64,000 nucleotides of DNA from CAVRTJ01 sp964507185 (GTDB lineage: Bacteria; Acidobacteriota; UBA4820; DSQY01). Made by a program: the position numbers and the translations under genes. The DNA lies in the NCBI GenBank assembly GCA_964507185.1, contig CAZDOY010000010.1, forward strand, positions 1 to 64,000, read 5' to 3'. Every line of letters starts with the position of its first letter. The stretch's first letter is position 1. The notes under the pieces were generated by a model. The model was not told the origin of the DNA, searched no databases, and was given only the letters and a program-made list of their open reading frames with translations. Positions 51,541 through 60,028 of this stretch are shown here, one piece after another.

Positions 51541-51571
51541 AAAAAAGCGCCCGGTCGGACGACCGGGCGCT
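51541..51571 (-). terminator. Rho-independent terminator of the sdh operon
   Basis: Stem AGCGCCCGGTC / GACCGGGCGCT (51546-51556 and 51561-51571), loop GGAC, with a T-run on the minus strand (A-run 51541-51546). It shares its stem sequence with the terminator at 51394. Confidence 0.85.
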
Positions 51572-51614
51572 CTGTGATGTTCGTGGAACCGGGACGGCGT
51601 CAGACCTTGCGGAT

Positions 51615-51714
51615 NNNNNNNNNNNNNNNNNNNNNNNNNNNNNNNNNNNNNNNNNNNNNNNNNNNNNNNNNNNNNNNNNNNNNNNNNNNNNNNNNNNNNN
51701 NNNNNNNNNNNNNN
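51615..51714. other. Assembly gap of 100 N
   Basis: Exactly 100 N. The 55 bp before it (51560-51614) equal the 55 bp after it (51715-51769), so the gap is probably an unmerged overlap and not real missing DNA. Confidence 0.95.
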
Positions 51715-51754
51715 CGACCGGGCGCTCTGTGATGTTCGTGGAACCGGGACGGCG

Positions 51755-52522
51755 TCAGACCTTGCGGATAGCCGTCTCCTTTTCTGTGACACTCGCCCGC
51801 ATGAAGTCGCGGTTGAGCCGGGCGATGAAGTCGATGCTGATGCCCTTGGGGCATACGGCCTCGCACTCGCCGTGGTTGGAACAGCCCCCGAAGCCCAGCT
51901 CCTCCATCTTGTCGACCATGCGCAGGGCGCGCTGCCACCGCTCGGGCTGCCCCTGCGGCAGGAGTCCGAGGTGGGAGATTTTGGCCGCCGTGAAGAGCAT
52001 GGCCGAGCCGTTGGGACAGGCCGCCACGCAGGCGCCGCAGCCGATGCAGGCCGCCGCGTCCATGGACAGGTCGGCCTTCTCCTTGGAAATCGGCGTGGCG
52101 TTGGCGTCGGGGGCGCTGCCCGTCCTGGCCGAAATGAAGCCGCCAGCCTGGACGATCTTGTCCAGGGCGGTTCTGTCGATGATGAGGTCCTGAACGACCG
52201 GAAACGCCTTCGAGCGGAAGGGTTCGATGACGATGGTCTGCCCATCTTTGAAGTGGCGCATGTGGAGCTGGCAGACCGTGGTCTTCCTCATCTGGCCGTG
52301 CGCGAAACCGTTCACCATGAACCCGCAGCAGCCGCAGATGCCCTCACGGCAGTCGTGCTCGAAGGCGACGGGGCGATCGCCCTTCAGGATCAACTTCTGG
52401 TTGAGGACGTCGAGCATCTCGAGGAAGGACATGTGTTCACTCGCGTCCTCCAGTTCGTAGGTTACGAACTTTCCCTTGTCCTCTGAACCCGCCTGACGCC
52501 AGATCTTCAGTTTCAGCCTCAT
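51755..52522 (-). CDS. sdhB: Succinate dehydrogenase/fumarate reductase iron-sulfur subunit
   Basis: A 255-residue Fe-S subunit. [2Fe-2S] ligands are in CREGICGCCGFMVNG plus a later Cys (TVCQLHM). The second domain has CIGCGACVAACPNGSAML and CSNHGECEAVCPKGIS for the other two clusters. It carries electrons from SdhA to the quinone site. The start overlaps the sdhA stop (ATGA). It belongs to the type with a single cytochrome b subunit, together with sdhC at 54454. The last bases lie in the 55-bp duplicated sequence next to the N gap. Confidence 0.95.
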   Translation of the reverse strand: MRLKLKIWRQAGSEDKGKFVTYELEDASEHMSFLEMLDVLNQKLILKGDRPVAFEHDCREGICGCCGFMVNGFAHGQMRKTTVCQLHMRHFKDGQTIVIEPFRSKAFPVVQDLIIDRTALDKIVQAGGFISARTGSAPDANATPISKEKADLSMDAAACIGCGACVAACPNGSAMLFTAAKISHLGLLPQGQPERWQRALRMVDKMEELGFGGCSNHGECEAVCPKGISIDFIARLNRDFMRASVTEKETAIRKV

Positions 52523-54435
52523 TTGTAGCTCCGCTGAGTGAGGTGGACATATTCGAAAGCCAGGGGTTCCTTGTGCAGGGTGGGATTTTCGCCCACGCCC
52601 TTGAATTCCCAGGCCGACACGTAAGAATAGTCGTCGTCGTTACGAAGCGCCTCGCCCTCCGGGGTCTGGTGCTCTTCCCTGAAGTGCGCTCCGCAGGATT
52701 CGTCGCGCTCGAGCGCGTCGTAGACCATGAGTTCGGCGAATTCCAGGAAATCCGCCACGCGCCCGGCCTTCTCGAGTTCCTGGTTCAGGTCGGCGCCCTC
52801 ACCCGGCACCTTGACGTCCTTCCAGAACTGCTCCCGCAATTCGGGAATGCGCTGGAGGGCGGTCTGCAGCCCCTTTTCGTTCCGGGCCATGCCGCAGCCC
52901 TCCCAGAGGATTTTGCCGAGTTCCTTGTGGAAGGTGTCCACCGTGCGGCTGCCGTCGATGGAGAGAATGCGGCGGATCTTCTCCTCCGCTTCGGTTTCGA
53001 CCTGCTTGAACGCGACGTGGTCAACGGGCAGACGGTCTGCGGGCGACACCCTGGCCAGGTAGTCACCGATGGTATAGGGAATCACGAAGTACCCGTCCGC
53101 GAGGCCCTGCATGAGGGCGCTGGCCCCGAGGCGGTTGGCGCCGTGGTCGGAGAAATTCGCCTCGCCGAGCACGTGCAGGCCTTCCAGGTTGCTCATGAGG
53201 TTGTAGTCCACCCAGAGGCCGCCCATGGTGTAGTGGATGGCCGGGAAGATTCTCATGGGCTGCTTGTAGGGGTCCTCGCCCGTGATCCGCTCGTACATCT
53301 CGAAGAGGTTGCCGTAGCGCTCGCGGATGACGTCCTCGCCCAGCCTGTTTATGGCGTCGGCGAAGTCGAGGTAGACGCCCAGGCCCGTGGGCCCGACGCC
53401 CCGTCCCTCGTCGCAGACCTCCTTCGCGTTTCGCGAAGCCACGTCCCTCGGCACGAGGTTTCCGAAGCTGGGGTACTTGCGCTCCAAGTAGTAGTCCCTC
53501 TCGCTCTCTGGGATGTCCGATGCCTTGCGGGTCTCGCCCTTCTTCTTGGGCACCCAGATGCGGCCGTCGTTCCTGAGGGATTCGCTCATGAGGGTCAGTT
53601 TCGACTGGTAGTCGCCCGCCACGGGTATGCAGGTGGGGTGGATCTGGGTGTAGCAGGGGTTGGCAAAGAAGGCGCCGCGCCTGTGTGCGCGCCACGCCGC
53701 GGTCACGTTGCAGCCTTTGGCGTTGGTGGACAGGTAGAACGCGTTGCCGTAGCCGCCCGTGGCGAGTATGACGGCGTCCGCGGCGTGGGAGCTTATGCGC
53801 CCGCTCACCATGTCCCGGGTGACGATGCCGCGGGTCCTGCCGTCTGCGACCACCAGGTCCAGCATTTCACGTCGGGGGTACATCTTCACCTGACCGACGG
53901 CGATCTGGCGCGACAGGGCGGAGTAGGCCCCGAGCAGGAGCTGCTGGCCCGTCTGCCCCCGGGCGTAGAAGGTCCGGGACACCTGGGCGCCGCCGAAGGA
54001 ACGGTTGGCGAGGTTGCCGCCGTATTCGCGCGCGAAGGGAACGCCCAGCGCCGTGCACTGGTCGATGATTTCGTTGCTGACCTCGGCGAGCCGGTAAACG
54101 TTGGCCTCGCGCGAACGGAAGTCGCCGCCCTTCACCGTGTCGTAGAACAGGCGGAAGATGCTGTCACCGTCGTTCTGGTAGTTCTTGGCGGCGTTGATGC
54201 CGCCCTGCGCAGCGATGCTGTGGGCCCTCCGGGCGCTGTCCTGGTAGCAGAAGCACTCCACGTTGTAGCCGAGCTGGCCGAGGCTCGCCGCGGCCGAGGC
54301 ACCCGCCAATCCGGAGCCGACCACGATGATCTTGTATTTCCGCTTGTTGGCGGGGTTGACCAGCTTCATGTCGAAGCGGTGCTTCGTCCACTTCTGCTCG
54401 ATAGGGCCGGAGGGTATTTTCGAATTCAAAGTCAT
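52519..54435 (-). CDS. sdhA: Succinate dehydrogenase/fumarate reductase flavoprotein subunit
   Basis: A 638-residue FAD subunit. FAD binding: VVGSGLAGASAAASLGQLGY (residues about 36-55), and the flavin-linked His in RAHSIAAQGGINA. Catalytic and substrate residues lie in IQIHPT-like CYTQIHPTCIPV and HYTMGGLWVDY. GGAGG lies before the ATG. It is closest to the Bacteroidetes/Chlorobi/delta-type enzyme of about 640 residues. It oxidises succinate or, in reverse, reduces fumarate. Transcribed after sdhC and before sdhB. Confidence 0.96.
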   Translation of the reverse strand: MTLNSKIPSGPIEQKWTKHRFDMKLVNPANKRKYKIIVVGSGLAGASAAASLGQLGYNVECFCYQDSARRAHSIAAQGGINAAKNYQNDGDSIFRLFYDTVKGGDFRSREANVYRLAEVSNEIIDQCTALGVPFAREYGGNLANRSFGGAQVSRTFYARGQTGQQLLLGAYSALSRQIAVGQVKMYPRREMLDLVVADGRTRGIVTRDMVSGRISSHAADAVILATGGYGNAFYLSTNAKGCNVTAAWRAHRRGAFFANPCYTQIHPTCIPVAGDYQSKLTLMSESLRNDGRIWVPKKKGETRKASDIPESERDYYLERKYPSFGNLVPRDVASRNAKEVCDEGRGVGPTGLGVYLDFADAINRLGEDVIRERYGNLFEMYERITGEDPYKQPMRIFPAIHYTMGGLWVDYNLMSNLEGLHVLGEANFSDHGANRLGASALMQGLADGYFVIPYTIGDYLARVSPADRLPVDHVAFKQVETEAEEKIRRILSIDGSRTVDTFHKELGKILWEGCGMARNEKGLQTALQRIPELREQFWKDVKVPGEGADLNQELEKAGRVADFLEFAELMVYDALERDESCGAHFREEHQTPEGEALRNDDDYSYVSAWEFKGVGENPTLHKEPLAFEYVHLTQRSYK

Positions 54436-54453
54436 GGTCTCATACCTCCGATA

Positions 54454-55110
54454 CTAGGACACGATGCCCAGAAGAACGGAAACCGGGATGGAAATGTAGC
54501 CCGCGGCCAGCACAACGGCAACGACGGCGGCCACGATCTTCCTCGCCCGGTTGTATTTTGGGTGGTTGATGCCGAGGGTCTGGAGCATGCTCCAGATCCC
54601 GTGGAAGAGGTGGTAACCCAACGCCAGCATCGCGACGATGTAAACCGCTGAAATGGCCGGGTTCCTGAAGGCCTCCACGACGTTCCTGTAGACGTCCGTG
54701 TGGCTGAAACCCGGTCCCGTGGTGAGGAAGGTGAACATCATCAGGTGGTAGATGATGTACAGGAAGATGATCGGCCCGCTGAAGATCATGGTCCTGGCCG
54801 CGTAGCCGGTTTCCAGGTTCACCTTCACCGCGTACCCCACGGGCCTGGCCTTCCAGTTGGCGATCGTGATCTGGATGGCCGCCAGGATGTGCAGCACCAG
54901 GGCCGTCGCCATCACGATCCTCACACCCCACAGCAGTTCTCCCGTACTCTTCAGGAAGGCCGCGTACGCGTTCAGGCGCTCGGGGCCAATGAAGATCTGG
55001 AGATTGCCGAGGAGGTGTCCGCAAAGGAAGAGGAACAGCATCGCCCCCGTCACGGCCATCACAATCTTCTTTCCGACGGTACTCCTGTAGAACGTCATCG
55101 AACGGGCCAT
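54454..55110 (-). CDS. sdhC: Succinate dehydrogenase cytochrome b558 subunit
   Basis: A 218-residue membrane anchor with five hydrophobic helices. It binds haem b and quinone: conserved His residues in LFLFLCGHLLGNLQI, LVLHILAAIQ, IIYHLMMFTF and LGYHLFHGIWSMLQT. The family (SdhC cytochrome b of the Bacteroidetes/Geobacter type, two haems) replaces the SdhC/SdhD pair of E. coli. AAAAAGGAG precedes the start at 55110; it is the first gene of sdhCAB. Confidence 0.93.
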   Translation of the reverse strand: MARSMTFYRSTVGKKIVMAVTGAMLFLFLCGHLLGNLQIFIGPERLNAYAAFLKSTGELLWGVRIVMATALVLHILAAIQITIANWKARPVGYAVKVNLETGYAARTMIFSGPIIFLYIIYHLMMFTFLTTGPGFSHTDVYRNVVEAFRNPAISAVYIVAMLALGYHLFHGIWSMLQTLGINHPKYNRARKIVAAVVAVVLAAGYISIPVSVLLGIVS

Positions 55111-55579
55111 AGACCGCTCCTTTTTGAATGAAGCCTCACGTTCGCAAATTGTGCCTCGCGGCGCGCCCATTGGTAAGATGGCAAAAGTTCTTGAACCCCC
55201 CGAGGAAAACGGCACCCCAAAAAGAGGAACCCAATATACCGCCGCGCGAGGCGGGACGCAACCGGGAAGAATTTGGGGTCTGGGAATTGGGATTTGAAGG
55301 TCGGCGGACGGCATGCCTTCGAAGCAGGGATGAACAGGATAGTAGGACGGGAGGACAGCTGGTTGTTGGGTTATGCGCCGTGAGCTTCACGAAGAGACAC
55401 CGTTTTCTCCCGGCGCTCCCTGCGCTGAACGTCTCTTCACTACAAATCTTCACCTCCCAACTTTCACTCCTTAGTCTGCGTCGAAAGACGCAGGGGGAGG
55501 AGGGACAGGGGAGCCTGGAGGACTGGAAGCGTGCTTCCCCAAAAAACCTGTTCACGAACTAAACACCAGACACAAAACA
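55111..55579. repeat. Gene-free region with composite repeat, copy 10
   Basis: GGGATTT heptamers at 55270-55299, TCGGCGGACGGCATGCCTTC with GAAG at 55301-55324, TGAACAGGATAGTAGGACGG at 55331-55350 (inverse of the 43.3 kb module), and AACACTA-type heptamers at 55558-55589 running into the hydrolase end. A small hairpin CTGCGTC-GAAA-GACGCAG lies near 55477-55494. The sdh promoter should be near 55111-55250; no clear boxes. Confidence 0.7.
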
Positions 55580-56584
55580 CTAAACACCGGACCCGTCCAG
55601 CGCCGCGAAGGAATCGGCGACGGCGTCCTGAAAGGCCCTTCTCTTGAACAGGAATGCCGTCACGTGCCCTGCGTCCAGCCATCTCAACGTCGATCCCTTC
55701 CAGTGGGCGTGCAGCGCTTCGGGGGACCAGGAGGGAATGTAGGCATCCCTCCGCGCAGATACGAGAAAGGCCGCGGCGGGTTCGGCCGGAACGCCGTATC
55801 GCCGGAGATCCGTGACACCGAGCAACTCGCGCATCCTCGCCACGGCCTCCTCCGGCCGCAGGCAGGTGCCGTCCAGCGCGCCCCAGTCGCAATGGTCCAT
55901 CAGCAATCCCTCCGTGAAGACGACCTGCGCGGAGTGGGGCGCGATGCAGGGAGAAACGGCCAGCGGCTCGGGCCAGAGCGCGGCGACGCTCGCGGCCATA
56001 TGGCCGCCCATGCTTATGCCGGAAACCCCAAGCTTCGTGAACCCATGGCTCTTGAGCCAACGGAGCAGCGCGAGACCTTCCTGCACCGTGGAGGCGCCCA
56101 TCATCCAGAGATCCGCAAACGTTCTCAACGCTTTCCCCTTCTGGCCGGCGGGCCTGCGCTCGCCGTAGAAGCTGTTTTCAAGCAACAGGCCTGCCATCCC
56201 CCTTTCCGCCAGCGGCAGGGCCATGCTCCTTCGTCGCCGGCCGAAGCCCTGGTCTCCCGTGGCGGCAAAGTGGATGCAGATCGGCGTTTCACGGGTCCAG
56301 CCTCGCGGGAGGACGACCTCGATCTGCGCAGCACGGCAGCGCGCCGGAAAAGACGCACACTCGAAAGGGCTCTGGAAGCTTCCCTGCGAGAAGTTGATTC
56401 CGCCTTCCCGGTATTCCCGATTCCAGATAACGTCGATCTCCGCCGGTGGACGGTATTTCGCGCCCTCCCTGTCCTGGACGAGCAGTTCAGAGAGCTCACC
56501 CCAGCCTTCCTGGAAGAAGCTGGTCCCGTTCGCTATCCTTCCGTAGATCCTGTCTATAACGCTCGTGTCGCCGGACAACCCCAT
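55580..56584 (-). CDS. Alpha/beta hydrolase, ABHD18/DUF2048-like
   Basis: A 334-residue protein. Start at 56584 after GGAGGAG; the longer frame is AT-rich non-coding. The nucleophile elbow is in GVSGISMGGHMAA (Ser in SGISMGG). The C-terminal ends have a possible Asp (SARRDAYIP) and His (LDAGHVTAF), completing the triad. The N-terminal half (FPARCRAAQIEVVLPRGWTR, PICIHFAATGDQGFGRRRRS) resembles ABHD18 (DUF2048) hydrolases, whose substrates are unknown. It reads toward the repeat region and stands alone. Confidence 0.82.
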   Translation of the reverse strand: MGLSGDTSVIDRIYGRIANGTSFFQEGWGELSELLVQDREGAKYRPPAEIDVIWNREYREGGINFSQGSFQSPFECASFPARCRAAQIEVVLPRGWTRETPICIHFAATGDQGFGRRRRSMALPLAERGMAGLLLENSFYGERRPAGQKGKALRTFADLWMMGASTVQEGLALLRWLKSHGFTKLGVSGISMGGHMAASVAALWPEPLAVSPCIAPHSAQVVFTEGLLMDHCDWGALDGTCLRPEEAVARMRELLGVTDLRRYGVPAEPAAAFLVSARRDAYIPSWSPEALHAHWKGSTLRWLDAGHVTAFLFKRRAFQDAVADSFAALDGSGV

Positions 56585-57289
56585 CACGTGTTCTCCTCCA
56601 CGCCGAAGCGCCGTGGCCTTCTTATCGGCCCTGCCGGCTATTCTACGCCGAAGCCCGGGAGCCTTCATGACCGGAGGTTGCGCGCCGACGAGTGTAGATT
56701 TATTATACATACTTATGAAACACGCTCATTTGCTCTTAGTCGTTGCTTGTAGTTTCACGTGCCTCTGGTTGGCCGTAATGCTTGTAAGTGCAACGTTTAT
56801 CCCGACCCCTCTTCGTTTGAGGGATAGCCTGGCCGCGAGCGGTCCCCGGAACCGCTTGCAAAATGATGTAGTCTCTTTTAATTTAGGAGGATAGGAGGCA
56901 TCAAAACGTCGAAAGAGCAAGGTGAGGGGTATATGACTCAGGGACGCGATAGCCACCGTCCACTGATCTTAGGTGCTGTATTGTCAGTACATATCATGTG
57001 TCACGCGGTAGTGATTTTAAATGTGTTGAATATTTCACCATTTGACCCGTGGTAGCCTTGGGGTATTTGACCCGCGCCTGAAAATCCAGTCTAATAGCTC
57101 TAGAAGGACTTGAGGGGGTTGCTTATCTTGGAGGCCAGGCAAACTCCCGATTTCTACCGGTCAGGAGTTTGTCGGGGTAGCTGCAGGAAGGCACACAGGA
57201 GAAGGGACAATTCAGATGGAATTTCATAACGATAATTCGGAGACGAGGGCCTATACGCACCTGACCCTCCGCCGCTCGAGGAGGGTCAA
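56585..57289. other. Long AT-richer intergenic region before the cytochrome cluster
   Basis: 705 nt, visibly richer in A+T than its surroundings at about 56690-57060. A 59-codon frame at 56715-56894 (MKHAHLLLVVACSFTCLWLA) looks like a small membrane peptide but has no ribosome site. Two direct repeats ATTTGACCCG lie at 57040-57049 and 57065-57074. An inverted repeat CAAACTCC / GGAGTTTG lies at 57140-57171. A start-site hairpin lies at 57262-57288. Confidence 0.55.
57262..57288 (+). promoter_or_regulatory. Shine-Dalgarno-sequestering hairpin at the barrel gene
   Basis: TGACCCTCC (57262-57270) pairs with GGAGGGTCA (57280-57288) over a 9-nt loop. The 3' arm contains the ribosome site GGAGGG and ends one base before the TTG start at 57290. 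Formation of this stem would block ribosome binding, so translation of the cytochrome operon may be switchable. Confidence 0.6.
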
Positions 57290-59161
57290 TTGAATCTTTC
57301 GCGATTCGGGTGGAAAGCGCTTTGTATGGTAGGTGCCATGGCCGTGGTCTGCCCTCTGCTTCCCAGGGCCCAGCAATGGACCGGAGACGTGGGCGGCGGG
57401 TACACATGGCAGAACGTCAGCGGCAACGAGAACAGCTACCGCAGCCAGTATGGGGAGCAACAGGGATTTCTCCTCGATGACTTCCACCTGGCTTACACGC
57501 CTCAGAAAGACGGCTCGGAGCGCTTCAGCCTCAAAGCCTGGGGGTTTGGCGGGGCGGAGCCGGATCAGCACGCGCTGCTGATGTTCCGGCCGAATTCCGC
57601 CTGGACGTTCAACCTGAACTACGACCGGCGCGATTCCTATTTCAACCTGGACACCGGCAACCTGGGCGGAAACCACGCCGACTGGAACATCGCGCGCTGG
57701 ACAGGCAACGTCAGGTACGACGGATGGTCGGCCCTGAGGTTGTCGCTGGTGTTGCGCTACGTCCGCCGGGACGGCACCGTCGACCGACCCCTCTATGGTC
57801 TCGCCGAATTCTATCCCATGCGGGTGAATCTCGACGAGAACATGAAGGAAGCCACGCTGCGTCTGGAAACCAAGACCTTCCCCGTCCACATCATCTTCGA
57901 GCAGTCCCAGGCGCGCTACGAGCGCGAAGACCGCTGGGCACCGCTTGGGAGTCAGGCCTATGACGGTACCGATCCCGACGTGCTCAACAGGCTCGAGACC
58001 AACCGAAAGGACAAGCAGGACGTCCCCACGACCCGGTTGATGGCGGCTTACAGAGGGCACAGGATGGAGATCGCGGGGGCCTTCATGTACAGCTCCATCG
58101 ACCTCCATTCGACGGGGACGGCCTGGCAGGGCTTCGGCATCGGAGGCGGCCAGACGGGCACCGTCACCTACATCGATGACCTCATCAGCTCGGCCCAGCA
58201 GGACGTGAAGGCCGGCAATCTGCACATGGGCTTCGATCTGGGGGCGGGTTGGATCCTGCGCCTGTCCGGTGACTACCGCAACACGACGGCGGACTCCAGC
58301 CAGATCGGCGAGAGGCTAATCCGGCTTGCAAACCCTGCCGGCTGGGGCTTCGATCTGTCCGATCCCGTGAACGAGTCGGGCGTCTTCGACGTGAAGGACC
58401 AGACGGGACGCGTCGAGATCGAACACAGGGGCACCAACTGGTCCGTCTGGGGCGGCGGCTTCACGGGAACCCGCGACGTCTCGTGGCGCAGGACCAATAG
58501 CGATACCGGCGAGAATGTGAGTCGCGACAGCAACGGCTACCTCGTGGGTGCTTCCTGGTCCTTCAACCGCAGCATGAGCCTGAACGGCGAGTACGAACAC
58601 GGGACCTTCGAGCAGTACATCTTCAGAACGGACCCCGAGAAGGTCGACAGGCTGACCCTGAGACTCCGGTCCAACCTGGGAGGGGGCTGGGATGCCACCG
58701 CCAGGATCCGCACGGAACGCTCGGACAACCCGTCGTCGGTAAGCGGCCTGAACCACTCTTCAGACGCCTTCGGCTTCACGGTGGGCTGGAATTCGAAAGA
58801 CGGGACCAACGGCTTCGGCTTCGACGCGGATCAAACCGACTTGACGACGGACACCGGTATCGTCCTCCCCAACGGCGGCGCGGGCCTTTCCAGGTACGAC
58901 CTCAACCTCGTCACTCTGGGGCTCCACGGCCACACCCAATTAGGCCCGGTAAGGCTCTTCGGCAATTTCGTCCGCCTGCGCGACGAGGGCCGCAGCTGGC
59001 CCATGCGTTCATGGAACGGCTTGGTGCGCGCCGCCCTCGAAGGCCCCAAAGGTACCGAGTTCTCACTATTCGCCCAGTATCGAACCTATCACCAGAGCAA
59101 GAACACGCTGGACGACTTCAATGCAACCCGCTACGGCCTGATCATCCGGTGGAGGTTCTAA
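57290..59161 (+). CDS. MtrB/PioB-like outer membrane beta-barrel of a porin-cytochrome conduit
   Basis: A 623-residue outer-membrane barrel. TTG at 57290 follows GAGGAGGG; a later ATG at 57326 within the signal peptide is possible but has no site. Signal peptide to about residue 27. The rest is alternating hydrophobic and aromatic strands ending in Phe (RYGLIIRWRF), the mark of outer-membrane proteins. Size and the adjacent decaheme cytochrome match MtrB/PioB, which sheath an MtrA-like haem wire across the outer membrane. No CxxC as in Shewanella MtrB is seen. The stop overlaps the cytochrome start by one base (TAATG). Confidence 0.85.
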   Translation: MNLSRFGWKALCMVGAMAVVCPLLPRAQQWTGDVGGGYTWQNVSGNENSYRSQYGEQQGFLLDDFHLAYTPQKDGSERFSLKAWGFGGAEPDQHALLMFRPNSAWTFNLNYDRRDSYFNLDTGNLGGNHADWNIARWTGNVRYDGWSALRLSLVLRYVRRDGTVDRPLYGLAEFYPMRVNLDENMKEATLRLETKTFPVHIIFEQSQARYEREDRWAPLGSQAYDGTDPDVLNRLETNRKDKQDVPTTRLMAAYRGHRMEIAGAFMYSSIDLHSTGTAWQGFGIGGGQTGTVTYIDDLISSAQQDVKAGNLHMGFDLGAGWILRLSGDYRNTTADSSQIGERLIRLANPAGWGFDLSDPVNESGVFDVKDQTGRVEIEHRGTNWSVWGGGFTGTRDVSWRRTNSDTGENVSRDSNGYLVGASWSFNRSMSLNGEYEHGTFEQYIFRTDPEKVDRLTLRLRSNLGGGWDATARIRTERSDNPSSVSGLNHSSDAFGFTVGWNSKDGTNGFGFDADQTDLTTDTGIVLPNGGAGLSRYDLNLVTLGLHGHTQLGPVRLFGNFVRLRDEGRSWPMRSWNGLVRAALEGPKGTEFSLFAQYRTYHQSKNTLDDFNATRYGLIIRWRF

Positions 59162-60006
59162 TGAAGTTCAAGACGACAATCCCCTGGATACTGGTGATTC
59201 TGCTGCCGGCCGTGATGATCCTGGCTCAGGACACGAAAGAACCCATCGGAATGGACACCTGCGCCATGTGCCATCCGGACGTGGTGGAGAGCTTTGCCAA
59301 GGGCCCCCACGGCAGGGCCATGGCCGCACGTTCCAAGGCCACCCTCGAACGCGCCTGCGAAACCTGTCACGGCCCCGCGGCGGCGCACGTCGACAATCCC
59401 ACGACCAAGAACATAAACCGTCACCCCGCGCCCGCCGCCTGCCTCTCCTGTCATTCGCAGCAGTCGGGCTTCATGTCCCTTACGACGCCTGCGCACATCC
59501 GCAAGGGCGTCGAGTGCCTCGATTGCCACGTGCCGGGCCACAAAGCGCCGCCGGCCAAGCCCCTGCTGGCCGCCGAACCGCGGGTCCTCTGCGCCACGTG
59601 CCACAGGCAGGAAGCGGCCCAGTTCGAACTGCCTTTCGCGCACCGCGAGGGCTCCAAGCCCTTCGAGTGCACAGACTGCCACTCCCTGCACGGAACCACT
59701 CACCAGGGCAGCCTTCTCCAGGCGGGGAACGGCGGCTCCTGCATCGGATGCCACACCGAGAAGGCCGGCCCCTTCATCTACCCGCACCCGCCGCGCGAGG
59801 TAAACGGATGCCTCGATTGCCACCAGCCGCACGGGTCGGTCAACCCCGCCCTGCTGATCCGGCACCGCGTGAGCGACCTCTGTCTCGAGTGCCACACTAA
59901 CGTTCCTTCGTTCCATGACCTAACCAAGAAGCACTACCGAAACTGCCAGACATGCCACGTAGCCGTCCACGGGTCCAACCATGACCCGAGACTTTTCGAG
60001 GACTAA
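59161..60006 (+). CDS. Decaheme c-type cytochrome, MtrA/DmsE family
   Basis: A 281-residue periplasmic cytochrome with a signal peptide (residues 1-22) and exactly ten CxxCH haem sites: CAMCH, CETCH, CLSCH, CLDCH, CATCH, CTDCH, CIGCH, CLDCH, CLECH and CQTCH. Extra His residues between sites (for example GPHGRAMA, RHPAPAAC, PHPPREVNG) should give bis-His ligation. Length and spacing match MtrA and DmsE, which carry electrons through the outer membrane inside an MtrB barrel. It follows the barrel gene at once and the large cytochrome starts 22 nt later. Confidence 0.95.
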   Translation: MKFKTTIPWILVILLPAVMILAQDTKEPIGMDTCAMCHPDVVESFAKGPHGRAMAARSKATLERACETCHGPAAAHVDNPTTKNINRHPAPAACLSCHSQQSGFMSLTTPAHIRKGVECLDCHVPGHKAPPAKPLLAAEPRVLCATCHRQEAAQFELPFAHREGSKPFECTDCHSLHGTTHQGSLLQAGNGGSCIGCHTEKAGPFIYPHPPREVNGCLDCHQPHGSVNPALLIRHRVSDLCLECHTNVPSFHDLTKKHYRNCQTCHVAVHGSNHDPRLFED

Positions 60007-60028
60007 TCTTGTCAGGAAAGGGGGCACC

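Noticed and set aside
51560..51769. The 55-bp duplication as a biological direct repeat or attachment site
   Set aside because: It flanks 100 N exactly and is best explained by an unmerged assembly overlap.
52543..54651. A 702-codon open frame on the plus strand
   Set aside because: Antisense shadow of sdhA, whose family motifs are beyond doubt.
55136..55555. A 139-codon minus-strand frame after sdhC
   Set aside because: Runs through composite repeat DNA; Ser/Pro/Arg-rich and without a ribosome site.
56715..56894. A 59-codon small membrane peptide frame
   Set aside because: Hydrophobic start but no ribosome site; AT-rich DNA gives hydrophobic codons by chance.
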